This document shows positions 1 to 10,135 of a stretch of 64,000 nucleotides of DNA, in pieces; position 1 is the stretch's first letter; each line of letters starts with the position of its first letter. The translations under genes were made by a program, and so were the position numbers. The notes beneath the pieces are model-generated. The model searched no databases, was not told the origin of the DNA, and saw only the letters and a program-made list of their open reading frames with translations. Location of the stretch: contig NZ_CP152050.1 in the NCBI RefSeq assembly GCF_038632915.1, forward strand, positions 2,635,001-2,699,000, read 5' to 3'. This DNA is from Paenisporosarcina sp. FSL H8-0542. GTDB lineage: Bacteria > Bacillota > Bacilli > Bacillales_A > Planococcaceae.

Positions 1-936
1 TCTTCCAACTTTAGCAACAGGCGAGAAGAGCTTACGGAAGACAGTTAATTGACATAACAGTGCAATCAGTCCTGCATAGCCAATAGCGACCAAGGGACCT
101 CCAAATATATCTTGCACATACATTGTGAAAAAGTCCGCTTCTTTTGTGAAAGGCAAGAACTTGATGAAATAGCCCACTGCCAATGTTAGTACCGTCAATC
201 CAATCCAAAAAATCTTCTTCTCTGATGTGCGTTCAATCAATTTCGCTTTAGCCGCCGCAGCACCAAGCAGCATATAAGGGAAAATCGTTATACCTATTAA
301 TAATAAGGTCCCCGACTCAATATTGGCATAGCTCCAATCGGCTGCCCGCTGAATGAAAATATCAGTCCAGCTTCCAGAACCAAATGCCAGGATAGAAGAT
401 TCAATCTCCTGTACACCGGCATAAAATTCTTGGCCAGTTTGCGCTGCGTAATAAAGTAAAAACGAGAAACCTAAGTTCGGTATGAGATAAAGAGGTAACG
501 CAATTCCAAGTAACCAGCCACTTGAAAGTCGCAACAACAAAATGATAATAAACCCACTCAGTGCATATGTGATCAATATGTCACCTGACCAAATAAGGAA
601 AGCATGTAGAATTCCGATGATCAATAATACGCTTAACCTGCGTATTGCAAGTGGTAGGAAAGATCCTCCTCGTTGCTTTGATTTAAGGAATTGCATCATC
701 AATCCATAGCCAAATAGCATGGAAAATAAAGGATATACACTTCCTTGTAACACTATATCTATCCATTGAAACGTTTCTTTATCACTCAGATCTGTATACC
801 AAGTGTACGGATTTATGTAGTAATAGGGAGTATGAAACGCCAGCATATTGACGATAAAAATCCCTAGGAGTGAGAAGCCGCGCATCATATCGATTGCAAC
901 GACCCGTTCCTGTAATTCTGTAGGTCTTAAATTCAC
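1..936 (-). CDS. DUF418 family membrane protein, 3' end beyond the window
   Basis: Reading the minus strand from a GTG at 936 gives 312 open codons up to the window edge, so the gene is truncated by the window and not by mutation. The N-terminus carries the DUF418/YeiB-type signature (ERVVAIDMMRGFSLLGIFIV), followed by several hydrophobic segments as expected for a polytopic membrane protein. The GTG was chosen because GGAGG stands seven bases upstream, inside the end of addA; the gap to the addA stop is two bases, so the genes are probably co-transcribed. The function of DUF418 proteins is poorly defined; a transport or acyl-transfer role would be a guess. Confidence 0.85.
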   Translation of the reverse strand, partial: MNLRPTELQERVVAIDMMRGFSLLGIFIVNMLAFHTPYYYINPYTWYTDLSDKETFQWIDIVLQGSVYPLFSMLFGYGLMMQFLKSKQRGGSFLPLAIRRLSVLLIIGILHAFLIWSGDILITYALSGFIIILLLRLSSGWLLGIALPLYLIPNLGFSFLLYYAAQTGQEFYAGVQEIESSILAFGSGSWTDIFIQRAADWSYANIESGTLLLIGITIFPYMLLGAAAAKAKLIERTSEKKIFWIGLTVLTLAVGYFIKFLPFTKEADFFTMYVQDIFGGPLVAIGYAGLIALLCQLTVFRKLFSPVAKVGR

Positions 937-938
937 CT

Positions 939-3900
939 TCAATCCTCCAATACAATGATTTGATTCGAGTCAAACAAATACAATATTTTTTCCTTGATGG
1001 TGATGGAAAGAATATTTTCTATAGCTTTTTGATAGAGCGACAGCTGTAAACCATAGCGATGCTGCATTTCCCGCAAAATCGAAGTCTCGTTATGGAAAAC
1101 ACCTTTAATTCGATCGGTTTTATAGTCGAGTAATACCCACTGTCCATCTTCTTCCTGGAATAAGCAATCTGCGATACCCTGCAAAATTTGAATGTCCCCA
1201 TCCTCGTCTTTCATACCATACGTAAAAGGTACTTCACGCAGGACTTCGGAAGCATGACGCAATCTGTCCACAAGCGGTGATTGCAGGAAGTTTTCAATGG
1301 CATTCACTTTTATGGCTTTTGCTTCATTTGTAGTCAACAACTGACGATCTGCAAGCAGTTGAATAAAGGATTCAATCATTTCCCTGCCAGGATGTAAATT
1401 GAAATCGAGGTGCTGCATGGCCGTATGCATCGCTGTACCAATTTCTGCACTAGTTAGTTTGTGCTCCCCTTGTTGTAGAAAAGCAGGCCGTTTATGAACA
1501 CTGGTAATGGCTTGCTGAACTTCTTTCGTCCTGAAAAATTCGGGTTCTTCTTCTTTTCGCAGTTGATCAATTCGTTTCAGTTCACTTACCGATTGCTTGG
1601 AACGTTTGACGGTTGAACGCTCGTGAATATAGACTGTATTGAATCGACGTTCCACTTCACTCATTATTTCCGGGGAAATTCCTTTTTGCTTCGTGGCATC
1701 AGACGGCTCTGAAGTAGTATCGATTGCAATGACCTGTCGTAATTCTTCTACATGAATCGTTTCAAACGACCATTTTGATGGATGTTGCAATGCATCTGAA
1801 TCCACCTGTCCTTGCCACAACGCGAAGTCATGATGTCTAGCGACGGCAGGACCAATCCAATCCAGGAACCCCTTCGCACGTGAACGTACATATTCCGGTA
1901 ACATATCGCCACTGGAAGCGGAAATATCCTGCCACTTGTCAATCGATTTTTGTGCATCCTTAACAGTCGCGACGAGCATTAACTTTTCCTTTGCTCGTGT
2001 CATCGCTACGTATAAAACCCGCATTTCTTCCGACTTCAGCTCCAGCTGCTTCTTTTCTTTCATGGCCAAAAATGGCAGTGATGTAAAGGAAATTCGTTTA
2101 TCCGGATCCACTGCTTTTACAGCCAAACCGAACGTCTGATCAAATAAATACAGTTCATTGAAATCCATTTGATTGAAGTCACGGCCAAGACCGGCAATGA
2201 ACACATAAGGAAATTCAAGTCCCTTGGAAGAATGGATTGTCATTAAACGGACGACGTTTTCTTTTTCACTCATTGCACGTGCTGTTCCCAAGTCGTCTCC
2301 ACGCTTTTTCATTCGGTCGATAAATCGCAAAAAGCGGAAAAGTCCACGGAAGGACGATTTTTCATAAGACAGTGCACGGTCATGCAACGCACGCAAGTTC
2401 GCTTGTCTTTGTTTTCCTCCTGGCATGGCGCCGACCATTTCGTAATAGTGGGTATCCATATAAATTCGCCAGATTAAATCTGCCAATGATCCCCGTCGTG
2501 CCAAATCACGCCATTCTTCATAATGAAGGAAGAATCGCTGCAGCTTTTCAGCTGTTTCGGAAGCGATGCCACTGCCACCCATTCGGACGAAGTTTTTAAG
2601 TGCTTCATAAAATGGTTCTTTAGGAGCGGATAGACGGATATGGGAAAGCTCTGCTTCCGTTAACCCGACAAATGGTGCCCTTAGCACCGAAGCCAGGGGA
2701 ATATCCTGATATGGATTATCGACAATACGCAGGGTATTCAACATAATCATCACTTCAAGCGCATCAAAATAACCTTTTGAAAGGTTAGCATATAACGGAA
2801 TGCCCGCCTGCTTGAATTCTTCCGTTAGATCAGCTGACCAAGTCATAGATCTCGTCAGGATCACTATATCCCGGTATTCAAGTGGACGTTCTTTTTTTGT
2901 CCACGCATCGACGACCATCGTTTTCTGATCCATTAATGAGCGAATTTTTCGGATGATATAGCGAGCTTCCCACTGGGATTTTTTCAACTCGTCAATTTCT
3001 AAGATTTCTTCATTGATTTCTTTGTCTTCACTCGCACCTTCATCGACATCTTCCGTTTGCTGAGACAGAATCGTAAGCTCTACTGAAGATGGCTGATCCG
3101 GATACGGAGCTCCTGCTTTTAAGGCTGCCGCTTCATCGTACTGAATTTCCCCAACTCGTTTCCCCATGATTTGAGAAAATATAAAATTGGTTGCATCCAA
3201 AACTTCCGCGCGACTTCGGAAGTTGGCATTTAAATCGATTTTCACACCTGTATGTTGCGGTTCTATCGTAAACTTCAAGTACTTCTCCAGGAACAACATC
3301 GGTTCAGCCAATCGGAAGCGATAAATCGATTGTTTGACGTCACCCACCATGAACATATTGCCATTTGCTTCCGTACCGGTTTTGACAATTTGCAAAATGG
3401 TTTCTTGCAAACGGTTTGTATCCTGATATTCATCCACTAGAACTTCTTTGTATTGCATCATGATGTCATGTGCCGTGCTTGAAGGAACAAGTTGGCCATC
3501 TTCTTCTTCCGTCAATATTTGCAAGGCAAAATGCTCCAAATCCGAGAAATCGACTAACCCTCGCTCACTTTTTGCCAAACGATATTGGTCACCATAAGTT
3601 AATGTCAGTTCCACCAATGTTACTAGAAGAGGGTGCATCATTCTCATTTCCTGCAATAATCTTGCTGGTGTTCGTGTGAAATAGGCTTCTTTCACACCAT
3701 TGACGCGTTTCTTCAATTGATCACGTTTATCTTTCGCTTTTTGAACGAGTTCGTCGTCGAACGTATCTTTCGGGATGCGGGCAGCCGTCGCAAATTTCAA
3801 CGTTTGGAAAAAGTCAAAAGTCGACTGCCACGATTGTGTGGAAATACGACGAATCGCTTCAGCAATTACGAGTTGATCTTGTTCCACTGTGGTCCCGTAA

Positions 3901-4661
3901 GGAGCTGGACCTGCCGGAAGCAACGCATATTGACGAATCTCTTCCGTCATCGCATACGCTTCTTCCATAGCATGCTGGATGGTCAGTTTAAGCGCTCCGA
4001 TAAAGGGCAGATCATCGATTACCATATCGTCAGGCACATTATAGCTTTGTGGGATTGACTGTAACCATTTCTTCGGTTCCGGATGTACACTTGCTGTGTC
4101 ATATAATTTATCAATCAACGTTTCAATCATTTGATCGTCCCGGTCTGTCGTGAAACTGTCAACAAGTCTGTACAGCGCTTCCGGATTTTCCGCTTTATGC
4201 GCCGACTCCAATATCGCAGCCAATACATCATCACGAATTAGAGCTGCTTCCGCTTCGTTTGCCAGTCTGAATCCCGGATCCAAATCGAGGATGTAAGCGT
4301 ACTGCTTAACAATGGATAAACAAAAAGAGTGAAGTGTCGAGATTTGCGCTTTATTCAATAGACTCAATTGTCTTCTTAAATGACTGGAATTCGGATTTTT
4401 CACAAGCGCTTTTTCCAGCGCTTCCGCCATCCGGTGTCGCATTTCGGCCGCCGATGCATTGGTAAATGTCACAACGAGAAGCTCATCCACATCAATCGGA
4501 TTATCTTCACGAATCATCTTTTGGATTAGACGTTCAATCAGGACAGCCGTTTTTCCTGAGCCAGCTGCCGCTGAAACGAGTATGTCACGTCCTTCTGCAA
4601 AAATGGCGCGCCATTGAGCGTCAGTCCATGTAACATCTTGTGGTTTAATCGGTATGAGCAT
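939..4661 (-). CDS. addA: ATP-dependent helicase/nuclease subunit A (AddA)
   Basis: AddA is the UvrD-like 3'-5' helicase and nuclease subunit of AddAB, the Gram-positive counterpart of RecBCD that resects double-strand breaks until it meets Chi. The 1240-residue length matches B. subtilis AddA (about 1230). Visible motifs are the Walker A loop near residue 31 (SAAAGSGKTAVLIERL), the Walker B motif VDEYQDTN near residue 410, the late helicase motif VLYVAMTRAKEKL, and a C-terminal PD-(D/E)xK nuclease core ending in LLDYKTDRI. It overlaps the end of addB by 17 bases, which suggests translational coupling. Confidence 0.98.
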   Translation of the reverse strand: MLIPIKPQDVTWTDAQWRAIFAEGRDILVSAAAGSGKTAVLIERLIQKMIREDNPIDVDELLVVTFTNASAAEMRHRMAEALEKALVKNPNSSHLRRQLSLLNKAQISTLHSFCLSIVKQYAYILDLDPGFRLANEAEAALIRDDVLAAILESAHKAENPEALYRLVDSFTTDRDDQMIETLIDKLYDTASVHPEPKKWLQSIPQSYNVPDDMVIDDLPFIGALKLTIQHAMEEAYAMTEEIRQYALLPAGPAPYGTTVEQDQLVIAEAIRRISTQSWQSTFDFFQTLKFATAARIPKDTFDDELVQKAKDKRDQLKKRVNGVKEAYFTRTPARLLQEMRMMHPLLVTLVELTLTYGDQYRLAKSERGLVDFSDLEHFALQILTEEEDGQLVPSSTAHDIMMQYKEVLVDEYQDTNRLQETILQIVKTGTEANGNMFMVGDVKQSIYRFRLAEPMLFLEKYLKFTIEPQHTGVKIDLNANFRSRAEVLDATNFIFSQIMGKRVGEIQYDEAAALKAGAPYPDQPSSVELTILSQQTEDVDEGASEDKEINEEILEIDELKKSQWEARYIIRKIRSLMDQKTMVVDAWTKKERPLEYRDIVILTRSMTWSADLTEEFKQAGIPLYANLSKGYFDALEVMIMLNTLRIVDNPYQDIPLASVLRAPFVGLTEAELSHIRLSAPKEPFYEALKNFVRMGGSGIASETAEKLQRFFLHYEEWRDLARRGSLADLIWRIYMDTHYYEMVGAMPGGKQRQANLRALHDRALSYEKSSFRGLFRFLRFIDRMKKRGDDLGTARAMSEKENVVRLMTIHSSKGLEFPYVFIAGLGRDFNQMDFNELYLFDQTFGLAVKAVDPDKRISFTSLPFLAMKEKKQLELKSEEMRVLYVAMTRAKEKLMLVATVKDAQKSIDKWQDISASSGDMLPEYVRSRAKGFLDWIGPAVARHHDFALWQGQVDSDALQHPSKWSFETIHVEELRQVIAIDTTSEPSDATKQKGISPEIMSEVERRFNTVYIHERSTVKRSKQSVSELKRIDQLRKEEEPEFFRTKEVQQAITSVHKRPAFLQQGEHKLTSAEIGTAMHTAMQHLDFNLHPGREMIESFIQLLADRQLLTTNEAKAIKVNAIENFLQSPLVDRLRHASEVLREVPFTYGMKDEDGDIQILQGIADCLFQEEDGQWVLLDYKTDRIKGVFHNETSILREMQHRYGLQLSLYQKAIENILSITIKEKILYLFDSNQIIVLED

Positions 4662-7600
4662 CAGGTGAGACCTCCTCTTTAATTCGTTGCGTGACTTCTT
4701 CTAGTGTACCTACCGACAGTTTACGATAGTGCTGTTCAGGATCTGTAGGATCAAACTGGCATACACTACGGAAATTACAATAGTCGCATGCTGTTTTATC
4801 CTTCATCCTGTAGGGCAGAACCCGTGTATCGCCAGCGAGCATCCCATCTCCGGCTTGCTGATGCTTTTTACGTACAAATGTCCGCAAATTCGCCATGTCC
4901 TGTGTGGACACAACTTTCGAAAAAGATTTGGATATGGAGCCATCTTTATTGATGCGGGCTGGTATAACTTTTGAAGTGCCTGCTATTTCCGTATCCATTT
5001 CACTTAAGACGTTGGCATCGTCTATCAGTAAACCGCGCATTTTATATTTCTTAAATACTTCTTCCGCAAGGTCCATGTCAGAAAGCTCTTTAGCCAATTT
5101 CAACATTGGATTATGAACATGCATATATAACACGCCTGCCGGACTGGCATCTTCACCTAACCAAATTGCCGAGTTACTGACAGCCACATCCAAATACGTA
5201 AGCATCTGCAGGGAAATTCCATAATACACATCATTTAAATCAAGTCCTTTAGCGGACGATTTGTAATCAACGATTCGCACAAATGGCTGGCCATCCACAA
5301 CAGCTGCGTCCACGCGGTCTATTCGACCACGCATTTTCATGGCGTGACCATTTTTCAATGGGATTTCCAATGTGGGCAATTCTTCTCCAGGACCAAAACC
5401 AGCTTCTATCGCGATTGGAACAAAAGTCGAGACACTGGCATGATCACGTAAAGTCGTCATGGTGCGTTGCAAAATCTGGACGAGTTTACGTTGAATATAG
5501 GTATATCTTTTTGTGCTGAGTAAAATTTGATGGACAAAAAATGGCGAAATTTCTTCTACTGCTTGTCTCGCCAGTTCCCAAGCCTGAGTAGTTGAAAGCT
5601 GTGCCCAAGTTAACCCCAATCGCTTCGTTTCGTCAGAAATCCATTTCAAAGCGGCATGGAATAAATCTCCGATGGCCGGGGCTTCTAGTAAATATTCTGC
5701 GCGTTCTTCCAAGCGCAAACCATACGTTGCGAAATGTGCAAAAGGACAACTGTAATATTTCTCGACACGTGACACACTGGATGTAAACGTATCCCCATAC
5801 AAGGCATTGGTCGTTTCACGGTCCAGACGCTCTGCGATTATTGGATTCGTCAGTGGTCGAATAATCCGTTCGAAAACGCTATGCCAAAATGGATCATTTT
5901 CATAATAGGAAGCAACCGCCTGCCATTCTTCCTCCAGATTTCCTTCTACAACCGCTTGTTTTAATTTAGTGGCAAGGTACGGCAAAGTTGCCCGAGGATG
6001 TTGGATATAGTAATCTGTACTGTCTTTCAAAACAGCCGGATCAATGACAGCCAGTTCCAATTCGATTTTCGGCAACAATTGTTGCAATCGTTTGATGAAT
6101 GTCGAAGGAAGCAGTGCTTTCCCTTCTTCATCCGCAACAGCGTATGACACAAACAGTTTTTCGGAAGCTGTTGTCACCGCTCGGTACGCCATATAGGATT
6201 CGTCCATCAGACGCATTTTTGACGTCGGAGCCAGCTCAAAGCCAATTTGCATAAACCATTCCCGCTCGGTATCCGAAAGCAACCCTTCCTGTTCGAGTCG
6301 TTTTGGAAATACCCCGTCATTGACGCCAATTACAAATGCTGCCCGAATATCAGACAATCGGGATAAATCAACCGTTGCTACGGTTACTTGATCGAGTGAC
6401 GGTGGAATGCGGGAGAACTCCAACGTGTCAAAACCTTCTTCCAATAGTAGCAAGCTTTCTTTAGGAGTCAGTTTTTCATCACCAAACATCAACACAAATT
6501 GATCCAGTACATCTACCCACTGTGACCAGGCCTGGTCATGCTCGGTAGCTAACAAAAGACGCCCCTGTTCATTTTCCTCATCTTTTAACCCTTGCAGCTT
6601 ATCGTAAATCTGTAACTCTTCGATTAATTCAAATAGTGCCTGTGCGACGTCTCTTCCTGTCCCGCATGCCTCTATTTTCCGTCTAAACTCCTGAAGAGGG
6701 GTCAAAACGATGTTTCTCACTGCAGTTATGTCAGCTTGGATAGCACGTTCTTCATCTGTTTGAACTTTTGAATGGAATTCAAGTCCACGGTATTTTTTCA
6801 CGAGCCAGCGTCGTTCATCCGACCAGCGATCGCCATAAATCCCTTGTGAAATCACGAAATTCTCTAAACGATCTGCGCGTTCACGCCATACTCTTTTATT
6901 TGCTTGTAGCGGGAAGAACAAATCCGTTTTGATGGCCCTGAACATTGGCTCATATTGAAAATCATTTAAAACTGCTTCAAAAACAGAACGACTGAATTCG
7001 ACCAATGGATGATGAAGCATGGCCTTTTTCCGATTGATGAATACAGGAATATCGTATTGAGCAAATGTGGTTTCAATCAATTCATCGTACACTTCGGGTT
7101 GGCGATATAAAATCGCAACATCACGATAGCGAAGCTGTTCGTCACGAACAAGACTTCGGATATGTCTTGCAACTGCGTGAATTTCTGCCCTTCTACTGTC
7201 CGCTTCCACCACAAGTACATGATTATGATCGTCAATGGATGGTACGGGATAACTATGTAAGTTCGCTTCAATATGTTTAATCTCATTTGTCATAAAACGC
7301 TTGTTTTCGTTTAAATGGATTGAAGGTTCAATTGCTATGGATTCAGTACGTGCCACTTCCTTTAAACGTTCTGCAGTCTTAGCGGCACTGTGGAATAATG
7401 ACTGCTCATCCATCAAATCAAGGCTTTCATCATCCAAAGGCAGTGCAATGGTGACGCGTTTCGCATGTTTAATCAGTTCTCCGATAATTTCGTATTCCCG
7501 GGTTGTCATCGTCACAAAACCATCAATATAAACGTCCGCCTCAGCAATTAATTCCGATTGAACAATTTGCTTGGACAGCAAAGCATAGTAACCTTCGCTG

Positions 7601-8145
7601 TCAATATAAGCAGTTCCAAGCCGTTCCTCCAAAGCACGCAACAAAACCGACAAGTCATGTGACTTATCTTGTAAAGTGCGCGGGGCATTCAGTTGTTTAA
7701 GAGATTCCTCAAGAGAAATTAAAGTTGTACCGTCAAGGCAGTATCGGGTGAACTCCTTTAACAGCATTTCCATCTGGTTAGTAAATCCTCGTTTATTGGC
7801 GGCTTGCTTAAAAAGAGAGAACTCTTCCTTGTGTTCTTCAAGCAATCGGCGGATTAACATGCGGTAGCCGAATCCACTGATTTCCTGACGGCTTATCCCT
7901 CCGGTTTCCTGTAATACACGCCAAGCCAGTCGTTTGAATGTAGTGACTTGTGTACGGATGATTCCTTTTGAATGATCCATTGCTGAAAGTGCAAATTCAG
8001 TGGAAAAGGACATTTGGTCAGGTACCACAAAAAATATAGGCGCACCCAGTGGATTACTCATGGCATTTTCAGTTACTTCATGCCGCATGAATTCAGATTT
8101 CCCTACACCAGCTCGTCCGGTAATTAATCGTAATGACACATCCAT
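4645..8145 (-). CDS. addB: ATP-dependent helicase/deoxyribonuclease subunit B (AddB)
   Basis: AddB is the second subunit of the AddAB recombination enzyme. It recognises Chi and cuts the other strand. The 1166-residue product has the family's N-terminal nucleotide-binding loop (LITGRAGVGKSEF), a C-terminal nuclease motif (RIVDYKSSAKGLDL) and the cysteines of the AddB iron-sulphur cluster: one in YYSCPFAHF before the nuclease domain and three in CDYCNFRSVCQFD after it. It is the first gene of the addB-addA-DUF418 unit. A terminator at 8179-8249 separates it from the signal peptidase gene upstream. Confidence 0.98.
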   Translation of the reverse strand: MDVSLRLITGRAGVGKSEFMRHEVTENAMSNPLGAPIFFVVPDQMSFSTEFALSAMDHSKGIIRTQVTTFKRLAWRVLQETGGISRQEISGFGYRMLIRRLLEEHKEEFSLFKQAANKRGFTNQMEMLLKEFTRYCLDGTTLISLEESLKQLNAPRTLQDKSHDLSVLLRALEERLGTAYIDSEGYYALLSKQIVQSELIAEADVYIDGFVTMTTREYEIIGELIKHAKRVTIALPLDDESLDLMDEQSLFHSAAKTAERLKEVARTESIAIEPSIHLNENKRFMTNEIKHIEANLHSYPVPSIDDHNHVLVVEADSRRAEIHAVARHIRSLVRDEQLRYRDVAILYRQPEVYDELIETTFAQYDIPVFINRKKAMLHHPLVEFSRSVFEAVLNDFQYEPMFRAIKTDLFFPLQANKRVWRERADRLENFVISQGIYGDRWSDERRWLVKKYRGLEFHSKVQTDEERAIQADITAVRNIVLTPLQEFRRKIEACGTGRDVAQALFELIEELQIYDKLQGLKDEENEQGRLLLATEHDQAWSQWVDVLDQFVLMFGDEKLTPKESLLLLEEGFDTLEFSRIPPSLDQVTVATVDLSRLSDIRAAFVIGVNDGVFPKRLEQEGLLSDTEREWFMQIGFELAPTSKMRLMDESYMAYRAVTTASEKLFVSYAVADEEGKALLPSTFIKRLQQLLPKIELELAVIDPAVLKDSTDYYIQHPRATLPYLATKLKQAVVEGNLEEEWQAVASYYENDPFWHSVFERIIRPLTNPIIAERLDRETTNALYGDTFTSSVSRVEKYYSCPFAHFATYGLRLEERAEYLLEAPAIGDLFHAALKWISDETKRLGLTWAQLSTTQAWELARQAVEEISPFFVHQILLSTKRYTYIQRKLVQILQRTMTTLRDHASVSTFVPIAIEAGFGPGEELPTLEIPLKNGHAMKMRGRIDRVDAAVVDGQPFVRIVDYKSSAKGLDLNDVYYGISLQMLTYLDVAVSNSAIWLGEDASPAGVLYMHVHNPMLKLAKELSDMDLAEEVFKKYKMRGLLIDDANVLSEMDTEIAGTSKVIPARINKDGSISKSFSKVVSTQDMANLRTFVRKKHQQAGDGMLAGDTRVLPYRMKDKTACDYCNFRSVCQFDPTDPEQHYRKLSVGTLEEVTQRIKEEVSPDAHTD

Positions 8146-8169
8146 GCCCCCCTATTGAATCATGTATAA

Positions 8170-8249
8170 AAAACAAACAAAATCCCGAATATTTTCCTTC
8201 CCTCTATTGTACCTAACTACTGCAAGAGGGGGAAATTATTCGGGATTTT
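8170..8249 (-). terminator. Intrinsic terminator after signal peptidase I
   Basis: A long imperfect stem pairs 8179-8204 with 8226-8249. On the minus strand it is followed by a T-rich stretch (TTTTGTTTGTTTTTT). The 5' arm begins inside the coding end of the signal peptidase gene and contains its stop codon. Confidence 0.8.
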
Positions 8250-8808
8250 CACCTGAGAAATTCATTGTTGCTGATTCAAGTGGCCAGTACCTTGCGACTA
8301 CTTTTCCAACGATATCTTCTTTGTTGACGAATTGAAAATAACGACTGTCCAAACTTTGTCTGCGATTATCACCAAGAACAAAATACGAATCAGGGGGAAT
8401 ACGTACTGCCCCAGTGATTCCTTCAAGCGTAAAGTTCTCTGTTAATCGGTCGTCGGGGTTTTGATAGGCATCATATGACTGCAAATACGGTTCTTCCACT
8501 CTTTGGTTGTTGATAAAGAGCTTGTCGTTCTTGTACGTGAGGACATCTCCTGGTATTCCAATGACTCGTTTTACAAAATCTTCATTGTCAGCGGAATGAA
8601 AAACCAAAACATCCAGACGATCAATATCACCAACGGAATACGAAATTTTACTCACTAGTACTTTATCCAAATTGTGGAGTGTAGGCTCCATCGAATGGCC
8701 AGAGACGGCATAATTCGTGATAAGAAATGAACGAATGATGACAATGATCATTACTCCGATGACAATCGCTTTTAACCATTCCCATGCCTCTTTTTTCATT
8801 GAAGTCAA
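8236..8808 (-). CDS. sip: Signal peptidase I
   Basis: A type I signal peptidase of 190 residues that removes signal peptides from Sec substrates at the outer face of the membrane. It has one N-terminal membrane segment, the serine motif SGHSMEPTL, the lysine motif KRVIGIPGD and the box LGDNRRQSLDSR, so the Ser-Lys dyad is intact. The TTG at 8808 overlaps the stop of the upstream TVP38 gene (TTGA) and has AAGGGG eight bases upstream; an ATG at 8799 is the alternative. The pairing with a TVP38 protein next to addAB matches B. subtilis yhjE-sipV, so it is sipV-like. Confidence 0.95.
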   Translation of the reverse strand: MTSMKKEAWEWLKAIVIGVMIIVIIRSFLITNYAVSGHSMEPTLHNLDKVLVSKISYSVGDIDRLDVLVFHSADNEDFVKRVIGIPGDVLTYKNDKLFINNQRVEEPYLQSYDAYQNPDDRLTENFTLEGITGAVRIPPDSYFVLGDNRRQSLDSRYFQFVNKEDIVGKVVARYWPLESATMNFSGENPE

Positions 8809-9443
8809 ACCGTTGGCCCCTTCCCTTCCTGTCGTTCTTTTTGAACCAATAAAAAGTTAGCTTCCACCCGTGCATTCAATCGACGTTCAATTTGTTTTCC
8901 GATGAACCAAAGCAAAATGATTACGCCAATGACTATAGCAGTCCGTATCGGCTGTGTAATTAGGGCTTTGATATCATAACCGATGAAGCTGATTGTCAAA
9001 ATCATCACAAATTTCCCAGCCAACAATGTCCATAAATAAGAATTCTTTTTCATGTTAGACAATCCTGCTACCAAATTGACTAATGCTGACGGGGTAAAAG
9101 GAAAACATAACAGCAAAAATAATGGAGCGAAACCATGGGTCTCAACCCAATGGATTAATTTTTGAACACGCTCGTGTTTGGTCATGAAACGAAGAAAGCG
9201 CGCCCGTCCATATTTTCGAACCAGTAAGAAAACTAAATATGAACCCACAACTGTCCCCGCCCACGATAATAAAAACCCTATCCATAAACCATATGCGCTA
9301 GCATTTGCAAAAACGAATACAAATAGAGGTAAAAACGGTAAAAATGCTTCTAAAAATGGTAACAGGAAGCCAATGAGAGGTCCCAGTGAACGATAGTCCC
9401 TTGTTAGTTCCAATAAATTTTCAGTTGTTAACCAATCGAACAT
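8805..9443 (-). CDS. TVP38/TMEM64 family membrane protein
   Basis: A 212-residue polytopic membrane protein of the SNARE-associated/DedA-like superfamily, comparable to B. subtilis YhjE. The central VTT-type domain is recognisable from FVFANASAYGLWIGFLLSW and from the segment FTPSALVNLVAGLSNM, where re-entrant loops sit in this fold. Proteins of this superfamily have been linked to lipid scrambling and undecaprenyl-phosphate recycling, but no specific substrate can be read here. ATG 9443 is preferred because GAGG lies nine bases upstream; a TTG at 9458 would add five residues. Its stop overlaps the signal peptidase start. Confidence 0.85.
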   Translation of the reverse strand: MFDWLTTENLLELTRDYRSLGPLIGFLLPFLEAFLPFLPLFVFVFANASAYGLWIGFLLSWAGTVVGSYLVFLLVRKYGRARFLRFMTKHERVQKLIHWVETHGFAPLFLLLCFPFTPSALVNLVAGLSNMKKNSYLWTLLAGKFVMILTISFIGYDIKALITQPIRTAIVIGVIILLWFIGKQIERRLNARVEANFLLVQKERQEGKGPTV

Positions 9444-9501
9444 GTTCCTCATCCTCAAAAAAATTATAGTTATCCTTCAGTTTCCCCGTCGACTGCCAAC
9501 A

Positions 9502-10059
9502 TCAAACATACTGATAATGGATGATTAAATGAATGACCGTCGTTTCTTCGCTATTATTCACATACCGATGTGTCTGATTTCCGGAAAAAACAAGTGTGTC
9601 TCCTTTTAGTAAATCAACTTGTTCACTTTCAAGGATGACTTTCAGTTGTCCATCTACTATTGTAAGCGATTCCTCGACACCTTTCAGGTGAGGGGCACTT
9701 TCATAAGAACATAAAGGATCCATTTCAATCCGATAAAACTCCCAGCCCCGTTTTGGATCATACGGAATAATGGAAAATACACGGTAACGGCCTTCGTCTT
9801 CTGTTAAAAAAGGAATATCTGTAGGTGATATTTTTTTTGCATTCAGCCTCGGTGGTTGCAATAAAGATGAGAAGCTGATTTTAAGTCCGTCTGCAATTTT
9901 CCAAATGGTAGAAACCGTAGGATTGGATTCACCTTTTTCCATTTGCGCCAATTGTGCTTTACTTACATCCGTCAGTTTGGCTATATCATCTAAACTCATC
10001 CCGCGTTGTTGTCGTATCATTTTTAATTGTAGGCCTAAATTACGTCTCATCTGTTCCAT
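9502..10059 (-). CDS. XRE-family regulator with C-terminal cupin domain
   Basis: A 185-residue DNA-binding protein. The N-terminal helix-turn-helix is of the Cro/CI type (GMSLDDIAKLTDVSKAQLAQ, then GESNPTVSTIWKIADGL), at about residues 19-62. A cupin beta-barrel follows (GVEESLTIVDGQLKVI, then LLKGDTLVFSGNQTHRYVN) and probably senses a small ligand. It is divergent from azlCD with 76 bases between the start codons, so it is the obvious candidate regulator of that export operon and of itself. The ligand is not evident; an amino acid would fit the neighbour. GAGGTG lies five bases before the ATG. Confidence 0.92.
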   Translation of the reverse strand: MEQMRRNLGLQLKMIRQQRGMSLDDIAKLTDVSKAQLAQMEKGESNPTVSTIWKIADGLKISFSSLLQPPRLNAKKISPTDIPFLTEDEGRYRVFSIIPYDPKRGWEFYRIEMDPLCSYESAPHLKGVEESLTIVDGQLKVILESEQVDLLKGDTLVFSGNQTHRYVNNSEETTVIHLIIHYQYV

Positions 10060-10073
10060 CTCTTCACCTCTTA

Positions 10074-10102
10074 TTGTTTACTTTACCATACAGATGTATA
10101 AT
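10074..10102 (+). promoter_or_regulatory. Promoter of azlCD with overlapping 12-bp palindrome
   Basis: A sigma-A-like promoter with -35 TTGTTT (10074-10079), a 17-base spacer and a perfect -10 TATAAT (10097-10102), about 34 bases before the azlC start. The perfect palindrome ATACAGATGTAT (10088-10099) overlaps the -10 box. By position it could be the operator of the divergent XRE-cupin regulator; that link is inference. Confidence 0.6.
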
Positions 10103-10135
10103 ATATTAAACTTTGAAGCGGGAGGAATTCGACCA

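Noticed and set aside
3717-4058. 113-codon plus-strand open frame inside addA
   Set aside because: It is antisense to a conserved gene, with no start signal and no recognisable product.
9905-10135. N-terminal extension of azlC
   Set aside because: The extension is antisense to the XRE gene and lacks AzlC similarity; the start at 10136 has a proper promoter and ribosome-binding site.
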